Below the pieces are notes generated by a model. The model searched no databases, was not told the DNA's origin, and worked only from the letters and a program-made list of their open reading frames with translations. Below are positions 17,939 to 26,025 of a stretch of 64,000 nt of DNA, one piece after another. Source of the DNA: Shimia gijangensis (GTDB lineage: Bacteria > Pseudomonadota > Alphaproteobacteria > Rhodobacterales > Rhodobacteraceae). The stretch covers positions 124,001 through 188,000 of the forward strand of contig NZ_FQZQ01000003.1 of NCBI RefSeq assembly GCF_900142085.1. Reading direction: 5' to 3'. A program made the translations under genes and the position numbers. Position 1 is the first letter of the stretch, and each line of letters starts with the position of its first letter.

Positions 17939-19006
17939 CTAACCTGAGATGTCGTCATCATCCTGAGGTTCAATTAGTTGGATTTCCCCACCATCGACAA
18001 GCAGGCGCACAACCGCCACCACTGCGGTTTGCGCCGCTTCTCCGTCGCGCATGACCACGGTGCCTCGGTCTTCGACCTCTTCCCGGAGCTGATCGGCAAG
18101 TCGGGTAGACATGTTTTCGAGAAGGAATTCTGTTGCAAGGCCTTCATAGCCTTCGTTGCTGAACGTAAGTGCGGTGACAAGGGCGGTTTGATCCACTTCT
18201 CTCACAACACGTGGGACGTCGCGCGGTGCGACACGCTGCGGAATGTCGGCATAGGTAAAAATGGCTTTGCGCACGGCGCTTGCAAACCCCGCGTCGGTTT
18301 CTTCAAGACCGCTCAGCACATCGTCGCGAGTGGACGTAGGAGAGTAATTCAAGATAGCACCGACCCGCGCCACTGGCTCTTCGCTAAAGGCGCGCGGCGG
18401 GATATCGTCCAGCTGAGCCGCCAGAGACACGCCAATCCGGTCGACGGCTTCGGGGGTCACGGCGCCAGTGAGAGAGACCGCATACGTGATGCGCCGCGCC
18501 TTTTCACCAGGCAAGTTCCCCAAAAGTTCGGCTGCTTTGGCAACGTCCAGTTTGGAGAGCATCACGGCGGCGACTTCGGTGCTTTCTGAATCGATAATGC
18601 CGATCAAATCCTCAACAGCCAGGTTCTGGAGACGTTTCCAGGGATCGCCAGTTTGGCGAACACCGGCTTCTTTACGCAAACGCGCGGCGGTATACGGGCT
18701 GATCCGGCCCTCCAAGGCGCTTAGGGCTCCGGTAATGCCACGCGGAAACGACAAACCAATCGTTTCCAACTCACCCGCAAATTCAAGCAACTCATGGGCA
18801 AGAGTGTCACGATCCACATGACGCATTTCGCCCATCATCTGGGTGAGGTCTACCTGTAGGTCTTCTGGCAGATCGGACAAAGCCAAATCCGCCCCCTCAT
18901 TCAAAAGGAAGCGCACGATGATCGTTGCTTTTTGACGTCGACCCAGCCGTACCTGTGGCCGGGCAGGAGGCGGGGCAAGTTGTCCCACCGCAATCTGGCT
19001 GCTCAT
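17939..19006 (-). CDS. FliG-like flagellar motor switch paralogue
   Basis: 355 residues with the FliG domain pattern. The middle domain (about residues 125-195) reads IDSESTEVAAVMLSKLDVA and continues with LLGNLPGEKARRIT. The C-terminal domain (about 245-345) has FTYADIPQRV, VREVDQTALVTAL, LLENMSTRLADQLREE and a VVRLLVDGGEI end. FliG links the flagellar rotor to the stator. No other flagellar gene is nearby, so this is either the dispersed fliG of this organism or a specialised paralogue. The tail (EPQDDDDISG) is acidic. It runs convergent to nothing close and precedes the EamA gene on the same strand by about 50 bases. Confidence 0.7.
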   Translation of the reverse strand: MSSQIAVGQLAPPPARPQVRLGRRQKATIIVRFLLNEGADLALSDLPEDLQVDLTQMMGEMRHVDRDTLAHELLEFAGELETIGLSFPRGITGALSALEGRISPYTAARLRKEAGVRQTGDPWKRLQNLAVEDLIGIIDSESTEVAAVMLSKLDVAKAAELLGNLPGEKARRITYAVSLTGAVTPEAVDRIGVSLAAQLDDIPPRAFSEEPVARVGAILNYSPTSTRDDVLSGLEETDAGFASAVRKAIFTYADIPQRVAPRDVPRVVREVDQTALVTALTFSNEGYEGLATEFLLENMSTRLADQLREEVEDRGTVVMRDGEAAQTAVVAVVRLLVDGGEIQLIEPQDDDDISG

Positions 19007-19060
19007 CTCATAGCTCCTTCACTTTGGGCTCAGATAAGCAGGCAGGAGTGAACAAACTCT

Positions 19061-19609
19061 TTAGTAGTTGTAGGTTTTACCGCTTTGAATAGCCTTGGCT
19101 AAAGATTGCTCGGGCCACGATCCCATGCCACCACGTGTCCGGATTTCCTGCAGCTGCACCCAGGCCAGATAGGTGTCACCGGCTTCTACATGGGCTTGCC
19201 CCATATAAGAGCGGGACAAAAGGTTGTCAGGATTAAGCGAAATTGCGCGTTCGTAGAACGTCATTGCTAAATCTGCATTGCCAAGTTTTCGGTGGGTAAA
19301 TCCCCAATAGGTTAACACGCGATCGTCTGATTGGTCCTGCATCACACGCAGGATGGTTTGGGCGTTGTCGTACTGTCCGGCATAGGCATACTCCCGCACC
19401 GCTTCATACAATGTGTCCTCGCTCAGGCTGGCATTGCCGGGTTTCACACATCGTTTCTTCTTTTCGCTCCAAACTTTGCTCTTCTTGCATTTCTTGGTGG
19501 TTTCGGTCGGCTCTGGTACGCCTGTCGTGTCGCCGCCTCCGCCTGCAGCCAAACTGGCTTGCGGCGTCAAGGCGATTGAAATTGCCAATAGGATCGGTTT
19601 GAAATACAT
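19061..19609 (-). CDS. Secreted TPR protein with C-x12-C segment
   Basis: 182 residues. A signal peptide (about residues 1-21, LTPQASLAA) is followed by a Gly/Thr-rich linker and a short C-x12-C segment (CKKSKVWSEKKKRC). TPR-like helical repeats then cover about residues 60-170, with the consensus-like LGNADLAMTFYERAISLNPDN. It should be periplasmic and act as a protein-interaction scaffold. The gene is followed by no close neighbour; two tiny secreted genes with a related C-x12-C segment lie immediately upstream on the same strand. Confidence 0.7.
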   Translation of the reverse strand: MYFKPILLAISIALTPQASLAAGGGGDTTGVPEPTETTKKCKKSKVWSEKKKRCVKPGNASLSEDTLYEAVREYAYAGQYDNAQTILRVMQDQSDDRVLTYWGFTHRKLGNADLAMTFYERAISLNPDNLLSRSYMGQAHVEAGDTYLAWVQLQEIRTRGGMGSWPEQSLAKAIQSGKTYNY

Positions 19610-19634
19610 GAGCTACTCCATACAAAGCTTTGAA

Positions 19635-19781
19635 TTAACGACCGTTTCCATAAATACATTTACCATCGCTTGCGCTCCAGTAAGAACCGGGAGGGCATTT
19701 CTTTTGAGCTGCATCTGCCATTGGGGCGGCCAGTGAAAAAATAAAGATCAGCAGGCTAACAGACATTAACTGGTGCGTCAT
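19635..19781 (-). CDS. Tiny secreted C-x12-C protein
   Basis: 48 residues. AAGGAGG just upstream decides the start at 19781. A signal peptide (cleavage after AAPMADA) leaves a mature peptide of only about 23 residues: KKCPPGSYWSASDGKC, then IYGNGR. The two cysteines could form one disulfide loop of 12 residues. I do not recognise a family. It lies 25 bases before the TPR gene, which carries the same spacing of cysteines. Confidence 0.55.
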   Translation of the reverse strand: MTHQLMSVSLLIFIFSLAAPMADAAQKKCPPGSYWSASDGKCIYGNGR

Positions 19782-19904
19782 CGGGGCCTCCTTTTGCTGC
19801 AGGCTGAAGCAAAGCCGCTTCTTTGGCAAACAATGCTTTCCTGATGAGTTTAGCATTGTATCACAAAAACTGAATTCACATTTGCGCGTGTTGAGTACGG
19901 GCGA

Positions 19905-20075
19905 TTAAATCCAGTTTGCGGCAATACAATCGTTTTGGGAGGCATCAAAATAGAACCCAGGCGCGCAGAGACGTCCGTTCTTTTCTCCTATTCCGGTCTT
20001 CGTGTTGGCGCCACTTGCAAGGACAGCAAGTGGGGCGCTTGTTAAAGCAATAGCGATCAGAATTGTGCGGATCAT
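19905..20075 (-). CDS. Tiny secreted C-x12-C protein
   Basis: 56 residues. GGAG upstream of ATG 20075 supports the start. A signal peptide (LTSAPLAVLAS) is followed by a mature part ending LCAPGFYFDASQNDC and IAANWI. Cys spacing and the aromatic-small core match the neighbouring 48-residue protein (C-P/A-PG-x-Y-W/F). It is probably a duplicate of it. Function unknown. Confidence 0.55.
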   Translation of the reverse strand: MIRTILIAIALTSAPLAVLASGANTKTGIGEKNGRLCAPGFYFDASQNDCIAANWI

Positions 20076-20171
20076 GAGTTTCTCCAGTAACATTAAGACG
20101 AACATTCTGCTGTTTGAAGTGGCGTTTGTTATGGAGTTGTCAAATTTGATCGATCACAAATTAGTCAAAAG

Positions 20172-20207
20172 AAAAAGGCCACAGCAGCGTAATTGCCATG
20201 GCCCTTT
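20172..20207 (-). terminator. Terminator after purB
   Basis: On the minus strand AAAGGGCCA pairs with TGGCCTTT across a 17-base loop, with a one-base bulge. TTTTTCTTTT follows. Confidence 0.55.
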
Positions 20208-20228
20208 GGATTTAGGGATGGTTTTGGC

Positions 20229-21533
20229 TTAATCGCCAAAAACCCGACGAAAGATCGTGTCGACATGTTTGGTATGATAGCCAAGGTCGAACTTCTCTTC
20301 GATTTGTTCAACTGACAATGCCTTGACCACATCCGCGTCATTCAAGAGTTCTGTTTTGAAATCACATCCGGTTTCCCAGACTTTGAGCGCGTTGCGTTGC
20401 ACCATCTTATAGCTGTCTTCGCGGCTGACACCGGCCTGCGTCAGGGCCAAAAGCACACGTTGGCTCATCACCAGACCGGGGAATTTGTTCATGTTCGCCA
20501 GCATGTTTTCCGGATAAACCAGCAGCTTGTCGACAACTGATGTCAGGCGTGCCAAGGCAAAGTCCAGCGTGATGGTGGTGTCGGGGCCGATATTTCGTTC
20601 AACCGACGAATGCGAGATATCACGTTCGTGCCACAGGGCCACGTTTTCCATGGCTGGGATTACGGCCATGCGCACCAGACGGGCTAGGCCGGTCAGGTTT
20701 TCCGTCAGTACCGGGTTCTTCTTGTGCGGCATCGCCGATGAGCCTTTTTGACCCATCGAGAAAAACTCGGCGGCTTCCAGCACTTCAGTGCGCTGCATGT
20801 GGCGAATTTCAGTGGCGATGTTTTCAATCGAAGACCCGACAACCCCAAGAGCGGCAAAGAAGGCGGCGTGACGGTCGCGTGGGATCACTTGTGTTGAAAT
20901 TGGCTCGGGCTCAAGACCCAGCTTTTCGCAAACGTGCTCTTCGACGGCTGGGTCGATGTTGGCGAATGTCCCGACAGCGCCGGAAATCGCACCAGTGGCG
21001 ATCTCATGGCGCGCGCGTTTGAGGCGCTTCAGGTTGCGGTCCATTTCCGCATAGAAACGCGCAAAGGTCAGACCCATTGTTGTGGGTTCTGCGTGGATAC
21101 CGTGGCTGCGGCCAATACGGATGGTGTCTTTGTGTTCCATCGCGCGTTTCTTCAACGCAACCAGCAGACCTTTGGTGTCTTCGATCAGAATGTCCGCAGC
21201 TTTGACCAGTTGCACGTTAAAGCAGGTATCCAACACGTCTGATGACGTCATACCTTGATGCACAAAGCGGGCTTCTTCTGATCCAACATGCTCGGCCAGG
21301 TGGGTTAGAAATGCGATCACGTCATGTTTGGTCTCGGCTTCGATCTCGTCGATGCGCGCGACGTCAAACTCAACATCTTTGGCCTTCCAGACTGCGTCGG
21401 CATTTTCACGGGGAATGACGCCAATATCGGCCATCGCTTCGCAAGCGTGTGCCTCAATCTCGTACCAGATTTTGAACTTGGTTTGCGGCGACCAGATGGC
21501 AACCATTTCGGGGCGGCTATAGCGAGGGATCAT
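20229..21533 (-). CDS. purB: Adenylosuccinate lyase
   Basis: 434 residues, fumarase/aspartase superfamily. It cleaves SAICAR to AICAR and adenylosuccinate to AMP, both in purine synthesis. The superfamily signature is GSSAMPHKKNP, and the substrate loop TSSDVLDTC is also present. It starts at MIPRYSRPEM, typical for alphaproteobacterial PurB. It is monocistronic with its own terminator. Confidence 0.96.
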   Translation of the reverse strand: MIPRYSRPEMVAIWSPQTKFKIWYEIEAHACEAMADIGVIPRENADAVWKAKDVEFDVARIDEIEAETKHDVIAFLTHLAEHVGSEEARFVHQGMTSSDVLDTCFNVQLVKAADILIEDTKGLLVALKKRAMEHKDTIRIGRSHGIHAEPTTMGLTFARFYAEMDRNLKRLKRARHEIATGAISGAVGTFANIDPAVEEHVCEKLGLEPEPISTQVIPRDRHAAFFAALGVVGSSIENIATEIRHMQRTEVLEAAEFFSMGQKGSSAMPHKKNPVLTENLTGLARLVRMAVIPAMENVALWHERDISHSSVERNIGPDTTITLDFALARLTSVVDKLLVYPENMLANMNKFPGLVMSQRVLLALTQAGVSREDSYKMVQRNALKVWETGCDFKTELLNDADVVKALSVEQIEEKFDLGYHTKHVDTIFRRVFGD

Positions 21534-21729
21534 GTCACGACCTTGTGTCTATGAAGGGGTTGAGCGCGGTTTAGACTGAAGGGGACGCGGCGGCAAGGCA
21601 GGAGGCAACAAGTGAGACGGATTGCCCTGAATAAGGCGGTTTGCGACCTCTTTGAGCAGCCGTCTCTATTGTTTGTGGACAATTCCAGTCTTGGGCGTAG
21701 ACTCCGAGGTATCCTAGGGAGGAGATGAA

Positions 21730-22299
21730 ATGATGACAGCCATCAAAGTTTTGCGTCTGCGAACCTTTTTGAGTGCTCTGGGGCTGACCTTGCTGACCGT
21801 TGCCGCAAGCGCTCAGACTCCACTGAGCTATACCGAAGATGGCAAGACGCATTTTACGGTGAGCGTGCCTGATTTCTGGGAAGTTCGGGTTGGCGGGCCG
21901 CGTATTCTTATTCCAAAAGGCGAAGACGCTGAACGCGAGGTTGCACGGGTCTTCGGGCTGAAGCCCAAATCAGCGGATACTGTTTGGATTGGATTTATCG
22001 TGCCCCGCGGTGTGCGGACATTGGAGGAAGGTGCTGACTATGTCCGCGAGATCGGTCCTCATCTGGTGCGCGATCCGGTTGTTACAAAGCGTGAAGTGCG
22101 CCGGATTGGTGGCAGGACAGCGCATAGTATCACTGGCAAAGGTCGCCGTGGCGGGCGTGGTGTTCAGTTCACGGCAGTTCTCATTGACCTTCCGGGTCCT
22201 CATGTCGCTTTTTCGGTGACCGTGCTGGAAAACGGTTTTGACCCCGATTTACTGGGCGGAATCAATTCAGTTTATGACTCGTTTCGAGCCGGACAATAA
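21730..22299 (+). CDS. Exported protein of unknown function
   Basis: 189 residues with a signal peptide ending VAASAQT. The mature part has alternating beta-type segments (THFTVSVPDFWEVRVGG and VWIGFIVPRGVRTLEEG) and a basic loop (KGRRGGRGVQF). It resembles small periplasmic folds of the Mog1/PsbP type, but I cannot confirm a family. GGAGGAG ahead of the ATG pair sets the start at 21730 (or 21733). A small lipoprotein gene follows after 12 bases, probably co-transcribed. Confidence 0.6.
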   Translation: MMTAIKVLRLRTFLSALGLTLLTVAASAQTPLSYTEDGKTHFTVSVPDFWEVRVGGPRILIPKGEDAEREVARVFGLKPKSADTVWIGFIVPRGVRTLEEGADYVREIGPHLVRDPVVTKREVRRIGGRTAHSITGKGRRGGRGVQFTAVLIDLPGPHVAFSVTVLENGFDPDLLGGINSVYDSFRAGQ

Positions 22300-22311
22300 G
22301 GAGGCTATGAC

Positions 22312-22566
22312 ATGATCCTTAACAAAACCATGGTTGCTCTGACAGCTGCAAGCCTGGGTGCTATGTCACTGGCCGGCTGCGATGATGTGTACACCACCGG
22401 CAGTGTTTCCACCGGTGTCTACTATGACTCAATGATGTGGAACGATTACTACAGGCCTTATCCACCTGCGCGACCAAACCCGCCACCGGGTCGTCCTGTA
22501 CATCCGATTGCCCCGCCGCCGCGACCGTCGCAACCAATTCATCGACCCTCACCAAGAGCGCGTTAA
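22312..22566 (+). CDS. Small proline-rich lipoprotein
   Basis: 84 residues. A signal peptide ends in the lipobox LAGC, so Cys24 should be lipidated. The next part, DVYTTGSVSTGVYYDSMMWNDYY, is rich in aromatic residues. The tail of about 35 residues is almost entirely Pro, Arg, His and Gln, and would be extended and positively charged, suited to contact with peptidoglycan or the surface. AAGGAGG lies just upstream of the ATG. Function unknown. Confidence 0.6.
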   Translation: MILNKTMVALTAASLGAMSLAGCDDVYTTGSVSTGVYYDSMMWNDYYRPYPPARPNPPPGRPVHPIAPPPRPSQPIHRPSPRAR

Positions 22567-22740
22567 AGAAGGACGGGGCGCATTTTGTGGCCCGCAGGGA
22601 ACGTGCGACGCCAAACTACGCATTTAAACGTGGTTTTGTGGAATTTTTGTTTCACACCTTTTCATAAAGGGTACACTGGTTCTGTAGTTGTTGAAGAGTA
22701 GTTGTTGAAAAACCGCCATAAAGGACTCTACAGTTAGCCC

Positions 22741-23367
22741 ATGAAAAGATTTCTTTGCACCGTTGCAGCGGCCGTATCGCTCCTTGCTTCGACTTCCCAT
22801 GCACAGGAAGTTGGAAACACTGCCCTTAGCTTGGGATTGTCGAGTGTCGGCCTGACAGGGCAAGTTGCGTATAGACCCAATGAAAACTGGCGCTTGCGTG
22901 GTATGATTAGCGGAGCTCCGACGTACCGGTCTGGTGAAGAAGTCGCGGGCATCAGCTATGATACGAAATCCAGCGTGCGCGGTGTCTCGCTGTTGGCAGA
23001 CCGCACTTTGTGGGGCAGCAATTTTTACCTCACTTTTGGAGCATTTATCTCGGGCACTGAAGCGGCAGGAACAGCGACTGGGACGCTCCAGATCGGCAAC
23101 AACATATACACGACGACGCTGAACGCCGAAGCTGAATTTGAAAATGCTGTTTCACCAATCATTGGGATTGGATATGACTGGGAATTCAACAAGAACTGGT
23201 TTTTCACCGGCACTATTGGGTACATTTATACAGGTGGTGTGAATGTTTCCTTTAACAGCACCAACCCGATCTTGCCGGGAGACCTTGTCCTTGAGCGACT
23301 GCAGGCCGAAGCCGATATCGGAGATGGTTATCCATTTATAGAATTGGGCCTTCACTATCAGTTTTAA
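22741..23367 (+). CDS. Outer-membrane beta-barrel protein
   Basis: 208 residues with a signal peptide ending STSHAQ. The mature sequence alternates hydrophobic and polar residues and ends in aromatic phenylalanine (ELGLHYQF), the C-terminal sorting signal of outer-membrane barrels. Length fits an 8-stranded OmpW/OmpX-like barrel. An A/T-rich leader precedes it. The specific role is unknown. Confidence 0.65.
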   Translation: MKRFLCTVAAAVSLLASTSHAQEVGNTALSLGLSSVGLTGQVAYRPNENWRLRGMISGAPTYRSGEEVAGISYDTKSSVRGVSLLADRTLWGSNFYLTFGAFISGTEAAGTATGTLQIGNNIYTTTLNAEAEFENAVSPIIGIGYDWEFNKNWFFTGTIGYIYTGGVNVSFNSTNPILPGDLVLERLQAEADIGDGYPFIELGLHYQF

Positions 23368-23370
23368 TTT

Positions 23371-24714
23371 CTACGCCTCGCCCATGAGGCGCGGATCAAA
23401 CGGATAGGTGGTCAGGTTCTCGAACCCATCCTCAGTGATCAGAACCTGATCTTCCAGTTTGATCGAGAAATCCCCTTTTTCCGGGCTGACCAGAGCTTCA
23501 ACACATAGCACCATTCCGGGCTGCAGTTCGTAATCAAACGCGCCTTCGACCATCGCATCCGGGTAGGCGATCAAAGGCCATTCGTCGCACAAGCCAACAC
23601 CATGCATCATACAGCCGTACTTTTGCGCCTGAAAACTGTCGTCCAGCTTGTGACAGTTGCGCGAAATATCCTGCATGTTCACACCGGGTTTCAACAGGTT
23701 CATGTTCGCCATGATGTGTTCATGCGCGTGTTGCATGGCATAGATCATATCCGCACGGGGCTTTTGATCTCCGATCCACCAACTGCGTGAAATATCGATG
23801 CAAATTCCATAAGATCCGACCAGATCGGTGTCAAAGCTGACCATCTCGTTATTCTGCACAATTCGGGGTCCGCATTCCTGAAACCATGGATTGGTACGCG
23901 GCCCCGAGGTCAGCAGGCGGGTTTCAATCCACTCGCCACCACGGCGGATGTTTTCCGCGTGCAAAACCGCCCAGACATCGTCTTCGCTCATATTGCCGTT
24001 TGGGATGTCCTGACGGGCCACCCGTTCCATTTCGGCCACGGCGGTTTCACAGGCGTGGTTAGCACAGCGCATGGCCAAAATCTCGTCAACGCCTTTGATT
24101 GACCGGGACTTCTCGGTGGCTTCCTCGCCTTCCATGATCTCAAGGCCTTGGGCTTCCAGGGCACGTAGCCCGTGGATCATGATTTTGTCGACAGCCAGCC
24201 GTTTGTTGCCAGCGCTGTGCTCTTCCAACAATTTGCGCACTTCGTTGGAAAACACGTCTGCCTGAACATCAACCTTGTCGCCGCGATCAAAGTAAAACAG
24301 ATCCGCACCGGCCCGTTGTTCACGAACTAACGGATTGAATTCGCTTAAGAAAGGAGACTGTTTGTAATCCCAGATGACCATGTAGCCATCTGCGCACAGC
24401 AGTAATGCGCGAAATGGATTGTGGGTATTCCACAACTGCATATTGGTGGAATCTGTGGCATAGCGAATGTTGAGCGGGTCAAACATCAAAAGGCCGCCAT
24501 ATCCCCGATCAGTGATATGTTGTGTCAGCCGTTCCCAGCGATAGCGCCGCATGGCCTGCAAATCGGGCTGTTGCAGCCCTGCCGCAGCCCATTCTCCCAA
24601 TGCCAGTTGAGTAGGGCCAATTTCTACGCGATCCTGGTCGTTGGGCGTGTTGTCACCCGTCAGATCCCCGCGGGTTGGGTCGATTTTGCGGATGTCTCGA
24701 TAGTGTCCGGGCAT
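23371..24714 (-). CDS. dddP: Dimethylsulfoniopropionate lyase DddP
   Basis: 447 residues from the start at 24714, which has GGAGAAAG upstream; the frame is open 144 bases further but without family similarity. DddP cleaves DMSP to dimethyl sulfide and acrylate in the cytoplasm and has the M24 metallopeptidase fold. The six metal ligands known from structural work on roseobacter DddP (Asp295, Asp297, Asp307, His371, Glu406, Glu421) all fall at exactly these positions here, in SFDTD, DISRSWW, MMHGVG, CVEAL and KLEDQ. This separates it from ordinary prolidases. The gene is divergent from a DUF3445 gene, with 126 bases between. Confidence 0.95.
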   Translation of the reverse strand: MPGHYRDIRKIDPTRGDLTGDNTPNDQDRVEIGPTQLALGEWAAAGLQQPDLQAMRRYRWERLTQHITDRGYGGLLMFDPLNIRYATDSTNMQLWNTHNPFRALLLCADGYMVIWDYKQSPFLSEFNPLVREQRAGADLFYFDRGDKVDVQADVFSNEVRKLLEEHSAGNKRLAVDKIMIHGLRALEAQGLEIMEGEEATEKSRSIKGVDEILAMRCANHACETAVAEMERVARQDIPNGNMSEDDVWAVLHAENIRRGGEWIETRLLTSGPRTNPWFQECGPRIVQNNEMVSFDTDLVGSYGICIDISRSWWIGDQKPRADMIYAMQHAHEHIMANMNLLKPGVNMQDISRNCHKLDDSFQAQKYGCMMHGVGLCDEWPLIAYPDAMVEGAFDYELQPGMVLCVEALVSPEKGDFSIKLEDQVLITEDGFENLTTYPFDPRLMGEA

Positions 24715-24840
24715 GGCTTTCTCCGATCTCGTTTGCACGTGAGTTGAGCAGCAGGTTTCGCCGCCGTCCTGTCCAAAACCGACTTGGCTGCGGTCTTTTT
24801 TGTAATATCCAGAGTGTAAGGGGGGCGATATATCAGTGTC

Positions 24841-25596
24841 ATGAATGACGTTTTGCAAAAATCTATGCCATTTGACCCATCCGAGGACAAACCTCTGCCT
24901 GGAATCGCACCTTTGGCATTTGAGGATTGGTTGATTGTTGATGATGCCTATGCGTGTCAGATGGCGTTGCGGGCTGAATTGATCTCTGAATCCCGCAGCA
25001 TAGTTCTGCAGATTGACCCCAAGGCGCAGGCGGCAGCGCTGGAATTGTTGGAAAAGTGTCTGAATTTGCTATTGGCACGACCGGAGCGCGATTTCGAATG
25101 CAAGGACGGGATCATCACTTGTCCGGATGGCCGCCGAGTTCCACTCAATCAGGCGGACCCTTTGGGAACCTTGGGTTTACTCACCCAAGAAGACTTCTGC
25201 ATTTTGCAAAAAGACGGAGACGAACATGTTCTGACCGGGGCCGTCCTGTGTTTCCCGGCAAGTTGGGCCTTGTCCGAAAAATTCTTGCGCCCCTTGGTTG
25301 GCATCCATCAACCCGTTGATAGCTATACGGATAATATCGCCAAACGCGTGCAGCGGTTGTTTGATGGCGTGCGCGCAAACCGTCCTTTGTGGCGTTCCAA
25401 TGCATTGTGGTATGCGGATGCGATCCTGCATCAACCCCGACGCGCGTCAGAACGCCGTCCGTTTGCTGATCCGCAAACGGCGCCGTATTTTCGCAGTGAA
25501 AAACAATCGATCTTGCGTTTGCCACAAAGCGATGCGGTTGTGTTTTCAATCCATACATTTGTTCTGGCTCGAGAAAATGTAGCGCTGCGATCCTGA
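24841..25596 (+). CDS. DUF3445 (haem-dependent oxidative N-demethylase-like) protein
   Basis: 251 residues. The core PASWALSEKFLRPLVGIHQPVDSY and the C-terminal IHTFVL match the DUF3445 family as I remember it. Some members are described as haem-dependent oxidative N-demethylases. The substrate is unknown; methylated amines would fit a marine roseobacter. There is no signal peptide. The gene is divergent from dddP, and whether the two share regulation cannot be told. Confidence 0.7.
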   Translation: MNDVLQKSMPFDPSEDKPLPGIAPLAFEDWLIVDDAYACQMALRAELISESRSIVLQIDPKAQAAALELLEKCLNLLLARPERDFECKDGIITCPDGRRVPLNQADPLGTLGLLTQEDFCILQKDGDEHVLTGAVLCFPASWALSEKFLRPLVGIHQPVDSYTDNIAKRVQRLFDGVRANRPLWRSNALWYADAILHQPRRASERRPFADPQTAPYFRSEKQSILRLPQSDAVVFSIHTFVLARENVALRS

Positions 25597-25613
25597 GGCA
25601 AATTGCCTGAAAC

Positions 25614-25859
25614 TTATTGATCTGAGGCTATGGCCTGATGATCGGACGCGCCGACAGAATTGCCTGACAAAGTATCTCGGTTAACCACGATGCCAAGAAC
25701 AAGAACGCCTGCACAAGCGCCTGCAAGAATAACTTTTTGGAAGATGATGAACGAAGCGTGAGACTTCAACGTGTCTTCGCTCAGGGTGTTTTGGTCTGGT
25801 AATACAGGCATTTGGCTTAACATGCTGCATCGGGTCGGGGATTTTGTTTGTTTATTCAT
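25614..25859 (-). CDS. Possible small single-span membrane protein
   Basis: 81 residues with one hydrophobic segment (VILAGACAGVLVLGIVV) and polar ends; later Met codons at residues 13 and 17 could be the true start. No clear ribosome site precedes any of them. It fills most of the 430-base space between the DUF3445 gene and the glnA terminator. No family recognised; it may be a chance frame. Confidence 0.35.
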   Translation of the reverse strand: MNKQTKSPTRCSMLSQMPVLPDQNTLSEDTLKSHASFIIFQKVILAGACAGVLVLGIVVNRDTLSGNSVGASDHQAIASDQ

Positions 25860-25978
25860 TTGAAAGACCGGGATTACTGGGAAAAACTACTAATGGTCAC
25901 ACCGTCGCCGATGACTGCGTCCTGAGTGGGGTTGGATGGTGTCGAATTTGTGAAGTTTCAATAAGTCAGGCAGAAATG

Positions 25979-26005
25979 AAAAAGGGCGCCCGAAAGGCGC
26001 CCTGT
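25979..26005 (-). terminator. Terminator of glnB-glnA
   Basis: Perfect 7-bp stem GGGCGCC / GGCGCCC (25984-25990 and 25996-26002) with a CGAAA loop. It is followed on the minus strand by a TTTTTC run. Confidence 0.85.
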
Positions 26006-26025
26006 TCCAGTTTAACGAATTTGGC

